Source: Saprospiraceae bacterium (GTDB lineage Bacteria > Bacteroidota > Bacteroidia > Chitinophagales > Saprospiraceae). From it: a stretch of DNA of 64,000 bases. Where the stretch lies: positions 1,996,501-2,060,500 of the forward strand of contig JADKFX010000001.1 of the NCBI GenBank assembly GCA_016717265.1. Direction: 5' to 3'. A program made the position numbers and the translations under genes. Position 1 is the stretch's first letter. Every line of letters starts with the position of its first letter. Below, piece after piece: positions 55,051-63,527 of the stretch. The notes beneath the pieces were generated by a model, which searched no databases, was not told the origin of the DNA, and worked only from the letters and a program-made list of their open reading frames with translations.

Positions 55051-55610
55051 ACATAGGCTGAAGCCTATGTAAACAAGATGGGTCGAGCCTATGGCTCTTT
55101 GGATGTGGTATATATTCCCTTAGAGTTTCATCAATGGGAGGGTTGAAGAAAATTTAGGTCCCAGGTTTCAATCTTAGGGAGGTAAAAACCCCAGACTTCA
55201 GTCTGGGGGAAATTCACATAGGCTGAAGCCTATGTAAACAAGATGGGTCGAGCCTATGGCTCTTTGAATGTGGTATACATTACCCTAGACTTCTGTCAAT
55301 TGGAAGGTTGCAGAAAATTATGGTCCTAAGTTTCAATCTTAGGGAGGTAAAACCTCAGACTTCAGTCTGGGGAAATTCACCCTAGACTTTCGTCAATTGG
55401 AAGGTTGAAGAAAATTAAGGTCCTAGTTTTCATCCCTCAAGAAAGTAAAAACCCCAGACTTCAGTCAGGGGAAATTACCATAGACTGAAGCCCATGTGTC
55501 CAAGATGGGTTGATTCTCTGACTCTTTCAATATGAAATACATTGCCCTAGACTATTGTCTGGGGCAATGTTATGAATAAATCAATAGCCTGTGACTTCAA
55601 TCCGTGGCTA
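55051..55610. repeat. Palindromic repeat array A, downstream of the transposase
   Basis: Three kinds of palindrome recur in fixed order with conserved spacers: P1 ACATAGGCTGAAGCCTATGT (55051-55070 and 55216-55235, degenerate near 55480), P3 GAGCCTATGGCTC (55085-55097 and 55250-55262), and P2 CCCCAGACTTCAGTCTGGGG (55189-55208; variants at 55353-55372 and 55452-55471). CCTAAGTTTCAATCTTAGG (55325) is a fourth imperfect palindrome. The P1 and P2 cores are complements of one another (GRCTGAAGYC and GACTTCAGTC). The last units (55544-55610) are decayed. Confidence 0.85.
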
Positions 55611-55905
55611 TGGCAATATATTCCAGAGATTTTTTTGTTAAAATTGAATGTTTTTTTATTTATTCGTATATTTGAGTGAATTACTTTTAAAAGGTTATTT
55701 TTGAGTGTATGGTGTTTTAAGTAATTCCTTTTTGCCTTTAGAGAAATCAGTCACAAAATTATTTATTTATTATCAAGGTTCTGAAGCTTATCATGGGGTT
55801 CAGATTGGAAATCGTTTCTTCATATTTTGAGGCGACTTTAACAGTCTTGCAATATGATTATTTAAAGATCTATGATATTAAATTATCTTATTTTTATTAT
55901 TTTAA
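55611..55905. other. Intergenic region, 295 bp
   Basis: AT-rich DNA between array A and the large surface-protein gene. No promoter box of the TAnnTTTG form, hairpin or small gene was recognised. Confidence 0.6.
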
Positions 55906-58900
55906 ATGCATGCTATTATGAACCAATTACAAATTCTACTTTTTTTGCAGTTTGCCATACTTGTGAATTTCCAAAATCAATGTTTGGCTCAAGGCACTGT
56001 TTTAATCGCTCCTTCAGATGTCGTTATTACACATACGTTTGGCTTTGATATTAATAATCTAGCCAATGTAGATGATGCAACTTTTGGCCGCATATTGAAG
56101 GACAGTTTTAATCGACAATCAATCATTACACAAGACTTGGTTTGCAAAGGATTTTGTGAGCCAAATGTTTGTACTGAATACCCTGGATTCAACCCAGCGA
56201 ATCCAGCACAAAGTCTTGCAGTAAATATTGCTTGCAATTATTTCAAACTTTATTTTGATGCATCGCAAACAGACAAAAAATATGTGTTGAATTGGGGTCA
56301 GGATGGTTATGTGGAAAAAGCAAAAAATAACGTATCCTTATCACTTTTTGATTTGAGAATCAAAAGTCAGGCGAATTTTTATCATGGTCCAATTCTTAGG
56401 GTTTATTCAGTGATTGATCAAAATAACAAACTACTCAAAGATACCCAAACAATTTGGGTTGTTGATTGCAATTTTGTACAAGTGGATACATTTGATTGTC
56501 AAAATGAAATCAGCATTTATTTGAATGATAGTTGTTCAACAAGCGTGAATGCAGCTATGATTTTGTCAGGATGGGGATATTGTTTTCCTTTATATAAAAT
56601 AGAATTGAGAGATTGGATTACAAACCAAATTATTGATCGAGATGCTAAATTGCCAGGAATTCAAGTAAATTCTAGAGACAAAGGAAGACTTATAAAATTT
56701 GCTGTAATAGATCCAATGACTGGAATTAATTGTTGGGGAAAGGCTTTAGTCATCGATACATTAGCACCTGTTTTGATTTGTCCACCAAATTTGACAATTT
56801 CTTGTTCGATGGACTCAAGACCATTTTATACTGGCATTGCAAGTATGTTTGAAAATTGTGGGGATGTTAATTTTACATATAATGACAAAATAGTTTTTGG
56901 TGGTTGCACACAAGGTTTTGATAAAATTATAAGCAGAAATTGGATCGCAACTGATAATTCAGGAAATAAATCTGAGTGTATTCAAACAATTACAGTTGAT
57001 ATAATGAAAACTCAAGATGTGAAATTCCCACCAAATTTTGATGGTATGGATTGGCCAGTTTTAAAATGTGATGAACAAGTAGATAAAAATATTGATATCA
57101 GCCAGTATATACTGAATACACCATCTTGTGTAGGTGGTTATTTATTAGACTCTGCATTTTGGTTTGCTCATGCTACGGAGCCCGATATATATCCGAATCG
57201 AAGACTTCCTCGAATTTTAGGATGGAATATTATTGATGTTCCTGGTGATATAAATTTCGGACATCCTAATCCAAATAGTATTTATTATTCATTTCACAAA
57301 CAGTGGACATTAAATGCTCCAATTTGTTGGGCAGGGGATCAACATATTATGTTGCAAGGTACTGGCTTTCCTACCGGATTGGAATGTTCCAATTTTACAT
57401 TAAACTACAAAGATATTGTGGTAGATTTAAGATTGCCTGGTTGTGATGCCGGAGAAATTCCTTGTAGGAAAATTTTAAGAGAATGGGTGGTTATAGATTG
57501 GTGTACAAATATCATTTTGGAGCACGATCAAGTAATTCATGTATTTGATCAACAAGGTCCTTCGGTTTTATATCCAGATACACTAAAGATAAAATTGTCA
57601 CCATTTGAATGTGATGTTCGATGGGAAGTGGAGCCACCTTGGGTTGTAGATAATTGTTCAAATGAATTGCATTATAAAGTTGAAATTGCAGTTGGAGTTG
57701 TTCTCGGAAATGAAATATCAGGTTATGTTGTAACGAATCTTCCGCAAGGAATGAATACTGCTTACATTGTTGCTTCAGATTGTTGTGGAAATGTAACAAG
57801 AAAGCCAGTGACTTTATTGTGCGATGATAATTTGCCTCCAACAGCAATATGTGTAGAAAAGTTAAATGCTAATATTGTTGGTACGAATCCGCCTGGCAAA
57901 AATTTTGCTAAAATATTTGCCAGGGATCTAGACAAAGGAAGTCATGATAGTTGTGCCCCAATTGTATTTTTTAAAGCAATCAGAATCGAGCAATTGCAAG
58001 GAAAAGCAAATGGCACTATTGATATGCAGGAAGATGCGAATATTATATGTGCCTCTGCAAATGGAGATGATGATACATTATTGATTGGTAATCAAATTTA
58101 TTTTGATGATTTTGTAAATTTTTGTTGTTCGGATGTTGGAAAAAAAGTAATTGTTGTATTACGTGTTTTTGATAGAGATCCTGGAATCGGTCCTATACCT
58201 CCTTCAAGTATGAATACTGGTGGAAATTTATTTAATCGTTTCACGGATTGTATCACGGAAGTTGAGATTCTAGACCGCAGTGTTCCAACCTTGGTTGCAC
58301 CACCAAACATAGTAGTAAGTTGTGCATTTCAAATTGATATCAATAAACTTAGTGATCCTAATGATCCAACATTTGGAAGGGTACTAACTGAATTGTCAAA
58401 TAGAAAAAAGGTTTCGACATTAGATAAAGTATGTTATAGCTATTGTGTGCCTAATGTGATTACAGGATATCCTGGTTATGTTTCTGGAGCACCGCCTTCA
58501 AATCCTCCGGCCACAAATAGAGCATGTGATTATTACCGTGCCTTGTTTGATTCATCAGATGAGAATAGAATTTATGAATTGGTTTGGGGTTTTGATGGAT
58601 ATGTTTTGAGTTCATGCGAAGTTAATCCAACAATCCAAGTGGACGATTTGCGAAAGTGCGGACAAGGACTAATTAAAAGAAGTATTATAGCTTTTGGTCC
58701 AAATGGTGTTAAGGTAACTGCTACACAATCCATTTGGGTTGTTAGTTGCAGTCAGCTCAATATAAATCAAGTGGTTCCTTGCGATATAAAGGATGATATA
58801 ATCTGGCCTGGGAATTGTAATGGGCAAGCTATAAATATAGGTGCATGTGGTAATGATGTTAGTCCTGATAATCCGCTCTTAGGTAAACCGGAATTCGAAA

Positions 58901-59730
58901 AAGGGGTAGATCAATATTGTGCATTGCTTACAATAGAACATCTTGATAATTATTTCGCAAACGAACCAGACGCTTGTTTAAAATTAATTCGAAAATGGGT
59001 AATTATTGATTGGTGTATATATGAACCTTCAATAGACTCAATCCGAGGTAAATGGGAATATTTACAAGAAATTAAGATTAATGATTTAGAAAAACCAACA
59101 TTAAGTATTATCATTGGCAATCAAGGGCCACCTAATGTAAATGGCTTAGCTGCCATAGATATTGTAGCTGAAGCTCTTGATAATTGTTTACCTGCAGATG
59201 AGATCATTGTAGAATATCAAATCGATGAATTCAATGATGGTACTGGTAAGTATTCAGGAGGTTTTGATTATAAAGTAGGTCCATTAAACAGGAAGGACTT
59301 TATTGCCGGTATAATTCCAACATTCACTGACAATCCACGGGCATATAATTCCAAAAATTCATTCATAGCAAGTGGAACATATCCAATTGGCATTCATAAA
59401 ATAAATTGGATTATAGAAGATGCCTGTAATAATAGGGATACTATTTCACAGTTATTTGAAGTACAGAAAACAGTAGACGCAGATAATGAAATTGGCTTTG
59501 AAGAATTACTTATTCTAATGCCAAATCCAACCCAAGGAAATGTTCTTATTAAATCTAATCAGAAGATAGATAAAGTAAATTTGATTTCTTGTCTTGGTGC
59601 AAGTTATTTAAGCTATGTTATAGAGAATCAGTATTCTTTAGAAATAATTAATATTCCTTCAGGCGTTTATTATGTTGAAGCATTTTTTAAAGGAAAATTA
59701 ATAGGAAGAAAAAAATTGGTTGTCATATAG
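55906..59730 (+). CDS. Large Cys-rich surface protein with T9SS tail and an internal duplication
   Basis: 1274 residues with a signal peptide (to about 30) and a T9SS type A tail (from MPNPTQGNVLIKSN, about 1205). A module of about 150 residues occurs twice, near 32-185 and 795-950: each has AP-x-[DN]-[VI]-V-[IV] ... DINxL...TFGR-[IV]-L, a Cys-x3-Cys-x-PNV-x-[CT] knot, a CxYY/CxYF...LF/YF segment and a conserved VLNWGQDGYV / ELVWGFDGYV strand. The rest consists of HYR-like beta domains with conserved DNSGN and WxxxDxCxN motifs. It is a probable adhesin or matrix protein. ATG 55906; a second in-frame ATG is at 55918. The gene sits between two arrays of palindromes. Confidence 0.85.
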   Translation: MHAIMNQLQILLFLQFAILVNFQNQCLAQGTVLIAPSDVVITHTFGFDINNLANVDDATFGRILKDSFNRQSIITQDLVCKGFCEPNVCTEYPGFNPANPAQSLAVNIACNYFKLYFDASQTDKKYVLNWGQDGYVEKAKNNVSLSLFDLRIKSQANFYHGPILRVYSVIDQNNKLLKDTQTIWVVDCNFVQVDTFDCQNEISIYLNDSCSTSVNAAMILSGWGYCFPLYKIELRDWITNQIIDRDAKLPGIQVNSRDKGRLIKFAVIDPMTGINCWGKALVIDTLAPVLICPPNLTISCSMDSRPFYTGIASMFENCGDVNFTYNDKIVFGGCTQGFDKIISRNWIATDNSGNKSECIQTITVDIMKTQDVKFPPNFDGMDWPVLKCDEQVDKNIDISQYILNTPSCVGGYLLDSAFWFAHATEPDIYPNRRLPRILGWNIIDVPGDINFGHPNPNSIYYSFHKQWTLNAPICWAGDQHIMLQGTGFPTGLECSNFTLNYKDIVVDLRLPGCDAGEIPCRKILREWVVIDWCTNIILEHDQVIHVFDQQGPSVLYPDTLKIKLSPFECDVRWEVEPPWVVDNCSNELHYKVEIAVGVVLGNEISGYVVTNLPQGMNTAYIVASDCCGNVTRKPVTLLCDDNLPPTAICVEKLNANIVGTNPPGKNFAKIFARDLDKGSHDSCAPIVFFKAIRIEQLQGKANGTIDMQEDANIICASANGDDDTLLIGNQIYFDDFVNFCCSDVGKKVIVVLRVFDRDPGIGPIPPSSMNTGGNLFNRFTDCITEVEILDRSVPTLVAPPNIVVSCAFQIDINKLSDPNDPTFGRVLTELSNRKKVSTLDKVCYSYCVPNVITGYPGYVSGAPPSNPPATNRACDYYRALFDSSDENRIYELVWGFDGYVLSSCEVNPTIQVDDLRKCGQGLIKRSIIAFGPNGVKVTATQSIWVVSCSQLNINQVVPCDIKDDIIWPGNCNGQAINIGACGNDVSPDNPLLGKPEFEKGVDQYCALLTIEHLDNYFANEPDACLKLIRKWVIIDWCIYEPSIDSIRGKWEYLQEIKINDLEKPTLSIIIGNQGPPNVNGLAAIDIVAEALDNCLPADEIIVEYQIDEFNDGTGKYSGGFDYKVGPLNRKDFIAGIIPTFTDNPRAYNSKNSFIASGTYPIGIHKINWIIEDACNNRDTISQLFEVQKTVDADNEIGFEELLILMPNPTQGNVLIKSNQKIDKVNLISCLGASYLSYVIENQYSLEIINIPSGVYYVEAFFKGKLIGRKKLVVI

Positions 59731-59742
59731 AGAATCAGGAAT

Positions 59743-60521
59743 CACATAGACTGAAATCTATGTGTCCAAGATGGGTCTAGCCTCTGGCTCTTTGAATGTG
59801 GTAAACATTGCCCTGGATTTTCATCAATGGGAACGTTGCAAAAAATTCTGGTCCTAGGTTTCAATCTTAGGGAGGTAAAACCCCAGACTTCAGTCTGGGG
59901 AAATTTGCCACGGACTTCCATCAATGGGAATGTTGCAGAAAATTCTGGTCCTAGGTTTCAATCTTAAGAAAGTAAAAACCCCAGATTTAAGTCTGTGGAA
60001 AATCACATAGACTGAAGTCTATGTGTCCAAGATGGGTCGAGCCTTTGGCTCTTTGAATGTGGTATACATTGCCCTGGATTTTCATCAATGGGAATGTTGC
60101 AGAAAATTCTGGTCCTAGGTTTCAATCTTAAGAAAGTAAAAACCCCAGATTTAAGTCTGTGGAAAATCACATAGACTGAAGTCTACGTGTCCAAGATGGG
60201 TCGAGTCTCTGGCTCTTTGAATGTGGTATACAATGCCCTGGATTTTCATCAATGGGAATGTTGCAGAAAATTCTGGTCCTAGGTTTCAATCTTAGGGAGG
60301 TAAAACCCCAGACTTCAGTCTGGGGAAATTTGCCACGGACTTCCATCAATGGGAATGTTGCAGAAAATTCTGGTCCTAGGTTTCAATCTTAGGGAGGTAA
60401 AACCCCAGACTTCAGTCTGTGGAAATTTGCCCCTAGACTTTCATCAATGGGAACGTTGCAGAAAATTATAGTCCTAGGTTTCAATCTCAAGAAAGTAAAA
60501 ACCCCAGACTTCAGTCTGGGG
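59743..60521. repeat. Palindromic repeat array B
   Basis: About 0.8 kb of the same family as array A. P1 (CACATAGACTGAAGTCTATG type) occurs at 59743, 60004 and 60168; P2 (CCCCAGACTTCAGTCTGGGG or its ...TTTAAGTCTGTGG variant) at 59881-59900, 59979-59998, 60143-60162, 60306-60325, 60403-60422 and 60502-60521. The spacer (GGTCCTAGGTTTCAATCTTA then GTAAA, with a TCAATGGGAATGTTGCAGAAAATT-type middle part cut here to its key words) is almost identical between copies. P1 to P1 is 164 bp in the simple unit and 261 bp where an extra P2 is inserted. Copies differ by only a few bases, so expansion is recent. Confidence 0.88.
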
Positions 60522-60600
60522 AATTGAAAGAAGCGCTTGGTCTCAAAGTAAATCAATAGGAGAATCAAAATTCTAAAATTCCAGGAACGAAAATTAAATA

Positions 60601-60642
60601 AACAACAATAGCCACAGACTTCAGCCTGTGGCTATTGTTGTT
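60601..60642. repeat. Long perfect hairpin closing array B
   Basis: A perfect 17-bp stem (AACAACAATAGCCACAG with its complement) and an 8-nt loop ACTTCAGC, whose sequence matches the core of the P2 palindrome. It is followed by T-rich DNA and could end transcription from either side. Array A ends in a decayed version of this same element (55585-55610). Confidence 0.75.
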
Positions 60643-60884
60643 TTAATATGGTTCTTTTGGAGTATTTTTAAATTGTGTAATTTTAATAATTGCTAGATTG
60701 ATAACATTTTATAAATCCATGTTATTGCAATATAACCCCAATTAAAATGTGATTTTATGTTTTAGAATTACTTTTATAGCAATTGAACGTAATTTTATTT
60801 GTATTCGAAATGTATATTGTAATTATTTGATTGGAATGTAATTTTTAAGCTTATCTTCCATGATAATTAAATTCAAACTGAATT
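60643..60884. other. Intergenic region, 242 bp
   Basis: AT-rich spacer before the TIR gene. No promoter box or hairpin that I would defend. Confidence 0.5.
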
Positions 60885-61943
60885 ATGGCAGATATATTTA
60901 TCAGCTATTCCAGTGAAGATAAATCTACCGTAAGGCAAATTGCAGGCTTACTGGAAGCTAAAGGTTGGAGTGTTTGGTGGGATCGACAGATTCCTATAGG
61001 AGAACGGTTTGATACAGTTATTGAAAATGAATTGCATTCAGCCAGTTGTGTTATCGTAGTTTGGACGGAGCGTTCCATTAAATCTGAATGGGTAAAAAAT
61101 GAAGCGAGTGAAGCCGCAAGCAAACGTAAATTAGTACCAATCGTTTTAGAAAATGTTCCCATACCTCTAGCTTTCCGAAGGATTGAATCAGCAATGATGA
61201 AAGATTGGGACGGCGAATCCGATCATCCGGAATTGGAAATTCTTTATGACTCGATTAGCAAAATTCTAAATCAATCTTCTGATGCGCCGCCGATTCGTGA
61301 AACCCCATTATCCGATTCTTTTGAAACGCGAAAAAAACGTAAATCTCAAGTTAGAATAGCCAGTTTGTTGATTCTTATATTATTCTCCGTGGTAACTCTT
61401 TTCTATTTCTTGCAAGAACCAACTGAAGCTAAATTGGCAGTTCGGGTATTTGATTGGAAAAATAATCCATTGACACAAGGTGAAGTTAAAATTTATTTAA
61501 AGGATAATATAAGAACACAATCTATTGATAATAATGGACAAGCACTTTTCGTGGATTTGCCAAATGAAGTAACAAAGCGTAAATTGAAAATTGAAATATC
61601 CAGTATAGGATATGCTACAAAAATTTATGATACCTTAATTTCAAAGTCCACTTTTATTGAATTTAGAATTCCATTTGTTTCTAAAATTAATATTTCAGGT
61701 AAAGTAAAAACTGCTGCAGAATATCCCATTAAAGGTGTAGATGTTATTGTTGAAGGTACTAAATATTTTGATAAAACAAAAAATGATGGCAGTTTTCTTA
61801 TCCGTCTAGATGAATATACAATCGGGGATGAAATTGAAATTGTAACATCTCACCCAAATTACGAAGATAAAATTAGTCGATTAAAAATTATATCTCCGGA
61901 CATGAAAAATATAGATCTTTATTTGAATCCGGTCACACATTAA
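60885..61943 (+). CDS. TIR-domain protein with one membrane span and carboxypeptidase-regulatory-like domains
   Basis: 352 residues. TIR domain at 1-130: MADIFISYSSEDKSTV, GWSVWWDRQIPIGERF, CVIVVWTERSIKSEWVKNEASEAA; W69/E73 fit the W-x3-E of NAD-cleaving TIRs such as SARM1, so catalytic activity is possible. Then a basic linker (ETRKKRKSQVR), a single span (157-176: RIASLLILILFSVVTLFYF), and about 170 residues outside the membrane with two CarboxypepD_reg-like beta domains (LAVRVFDWKNNPLTQGEVKIYL; ISGKVKTAAEYPIKGVDVIVEGT). The expected topology is cytosolic TIR and periplasmic sensor. Ten bases separate it from the outer-membrane-barrel gene. Confidence 0.87.
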   Translation: MADIFISYSSEDKSTVRQIAGLLEAKGWSVWWDRQIPIGERFDTVIENELHSASCVIVVWTERSIKSEWVKNEASEAASKRKLVPIVLENVPIPLAFRRIESAMMKDWDGESDHPELEILYDSISKILNQSSDAPPIRETPLSDSFETRKKRKSQVRIASLLILILFSVVTLFYFLQEPTEAKLAVRVFDWKNNPLTQGEVKIYLKDNIRTQSIDNNGQALFVDLPNEVTKRKLKIEISSIGYATKIYDTLISKSTFIEFRIPFVSKINISGKVKTAAEYPIKGVDVIVEGTKYFDKTKNDGSFLIRLDEYTIGDEIEIVTSHPNYEDKISRLKIISPDMKNIDLYLNPVTH

Positions 61944-61953
61944 TATTGAAGCT

Positions 61954-63465
61954 ATGAAAAATTATTTGATTTGGAGTTTCTTGTTAGTTTTTTATCAGAG
62001 CGATTTTAAAGCGCAGAATTTGATAATGAAGGGCCGAATTAAATGCCTGAATCAAAGTCCAAACTCAAGTAAGGGTGCGGAGAATGTTGTCGTTGTGCCA
62101 ACGTTTGTTCCATCAAAGGCATGTATCACAGCCTCGCAACCTGCAGGTTATTTTGAATTTAATACAGGAATTCCATTCCAAAACTTACAAGATAAACAGG
62201 TTAGTATTTATGTGGTATCCCGTTGTAAAGATTGCGAGGATATTGAAAAGCGAATTTTTATTTCAGAGGATCAGGATCGCTTAAACAGAGATGATACAAA
62301 ACGGTATGTAACCATCAAAGATTGGATGTTAAATGCAAATTGTAAGCAAGCTGAATTCAAAGCTTTAAAAGCAGATAGCGTTTTACGAGTAGTGGTAAAA
62401 CAAGCGAAGGAGGATTTGGAAAAAGTTTCAGGTGCAACAGCATTGGTAGGGGCACCGACTTTTTTGAATTTCTTAACCTCACTTACCTCAGCCGTGGCGC
62501 CTAATATTGGTGGTACACTGTTCGCAAAAAGATTGTACCCGAGTAAAATATCATATGGTCAGTTTTTGTTTGCTTCCTCATTATTGCTTTCTTCAAATAC
62601 AGGTTTTAATTTTGCTCCTTCAAGAGATTTATCAGAAGCTGTTTTTTGGAATTCTGCCTCCATTGTTCAGACTAAAAAACCCTCCAATATTAGTTTATTA
62701 TCTAACTTAAAAAATAATACAAAATTAAGTGCTTACTTTAATGTGACTCCTAAAATTCAAATTGGTGGAGGTGCTGTCTACTCTAAAAATGATGAATTCA
62801 GACAAATCACCTATTCATTTGATAATGGAAGTGACGTAGATACCATTTTTAATAATTTGAAATTGAGTGAAATGGCTATTTATTTGAGCCCAGTTTTAAA
62901 ATTTAATCGAAGCATAAGCTTTGGGCTAAGTTTTAAGTCTGTTTGGCAAAATTTTAATATTCCAGATACTTTAGAAGCTATCGGTGGGGTATTCAACTTT
63001 AAAGATATCAATATTAGTAAGCAATATTTTGATATGGATCTCTCCATGTTATACAAAATCAATAATGCCTTCCAAATTGGTTTAAGTCTTATGAATTTAT
63101 TTGGAACAGAATTATTTGCAGATGCGTTTATTTCTAAAAGTGAGAATACTTTGGTTCAAAATCAACGCTCCTTGGGATTAGGTTTACTTTATAAATGGCA
63201 ACGCATTCATATTGGCTCAGATTTTCTAGTAACTAATAATGGACTTTATGATGCAGCCTTAGGTTTAAATTATGTTCCTTTTAATAATGCATTAATTTCA
63301 GCGGGAATTGCTGTTAAACAACTAAGTTATTCCTTTGCATTTCGAATGAAGTATTTCAGAATTGCTTATATCAATGACAATGATTTTTTGATTAACGAAA
63401 AACGAAAAGGCAAATCTTCATTCTTCAACGGAAAAATCCATGGGGGGTTTGTATATGATTTTTAA
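61954..63465 (+). CDS. Predicted outer-membrane beta-barrel protein paired with the TIR gene
   Basis: 503 residues. Signal peptide (to about 22), a periplasmic or surface N-terminal part of about 170 residues with three Cys (SRCKDCEDIEKR and NANCKQAEF), then many amphipathic strands (e.g. LSAYFNVTPKIQIGGGAVYS, RSISFGLSFKSVWQNF, FQIGLSLMNLFGTEL, RSLGLGLLYKWQRIHIG), consistent with a 12-14-strand outer-membrane barrel ending in GFVYDF. This is the PorP/SprF-like plan, but I do not see a specific family signature. Probably co-transcribed with the TIR gene; no terminator follows it before the next gene. Confidence 0.72.
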   Translation: MKNYLIWSFLLVFYQSDFKAQNLIMKGRIKCLNQSPNSSKGAENVVVVPTFVPSKACITASQPAGYFEFNTGIPFQNLQDKQVSIYVVSRCKDCEDIEKRIFISEDQDRLNRDDTKRYVTIKDWMLNANCKQAEFKALKADSVLRVVVKQAKEDLEKVSGATALVGAPTFLNFLTSLTSAVAPNIGGTLFAKRLYPSKISYGQFLFASSLLLSSNTGFNFAPSRDLSEAVFWNSASIVQTKKPSNISLLSNLKNNTKLSAYFNVTPKIQIGGGAVYSKNDEFRQITYSFDNGSDVDTIFNNLKLSEMAIYLSPVLKFNRSISFGLSFKSVWQNFNIPDTLEAIGGVFNFKDINISKQYFDMDLSMLYKINNAFQIGLSLMNLFGTELFADAFISKSENTLVQNQRSLGLGLLYKWQRIHIGSDFLVTNNGLYDAALGLNYVPFNNALISAGIAVKQLSYSFAFRMKYFRIAYINDNDFLINEKRKGKSSFFNGKIHGGFVYDF

Positions 63466-63527
63466 TTTACATTTTGGATTCTGAAATGGAAGTATGTTTA
63501 TTATAAATATTAATTTAATTTAGCATT

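Noticed and set aside
55051..55610. CRISPR array
   Set aside because: The repeated elements are palindromes with conserved, not variable, spacers and unequal spacing; no cas genes are nearby.
59742..60349. Two nearly identical 60-codon minus-strand frames inside array B (59742-59924 and 60167-60349)
   Set aside because: They are copies of the palindromic repeat read in the same phase (starts 425 bp apart), have no homology-like features and no promoter; they reflect the repeat, not genes.
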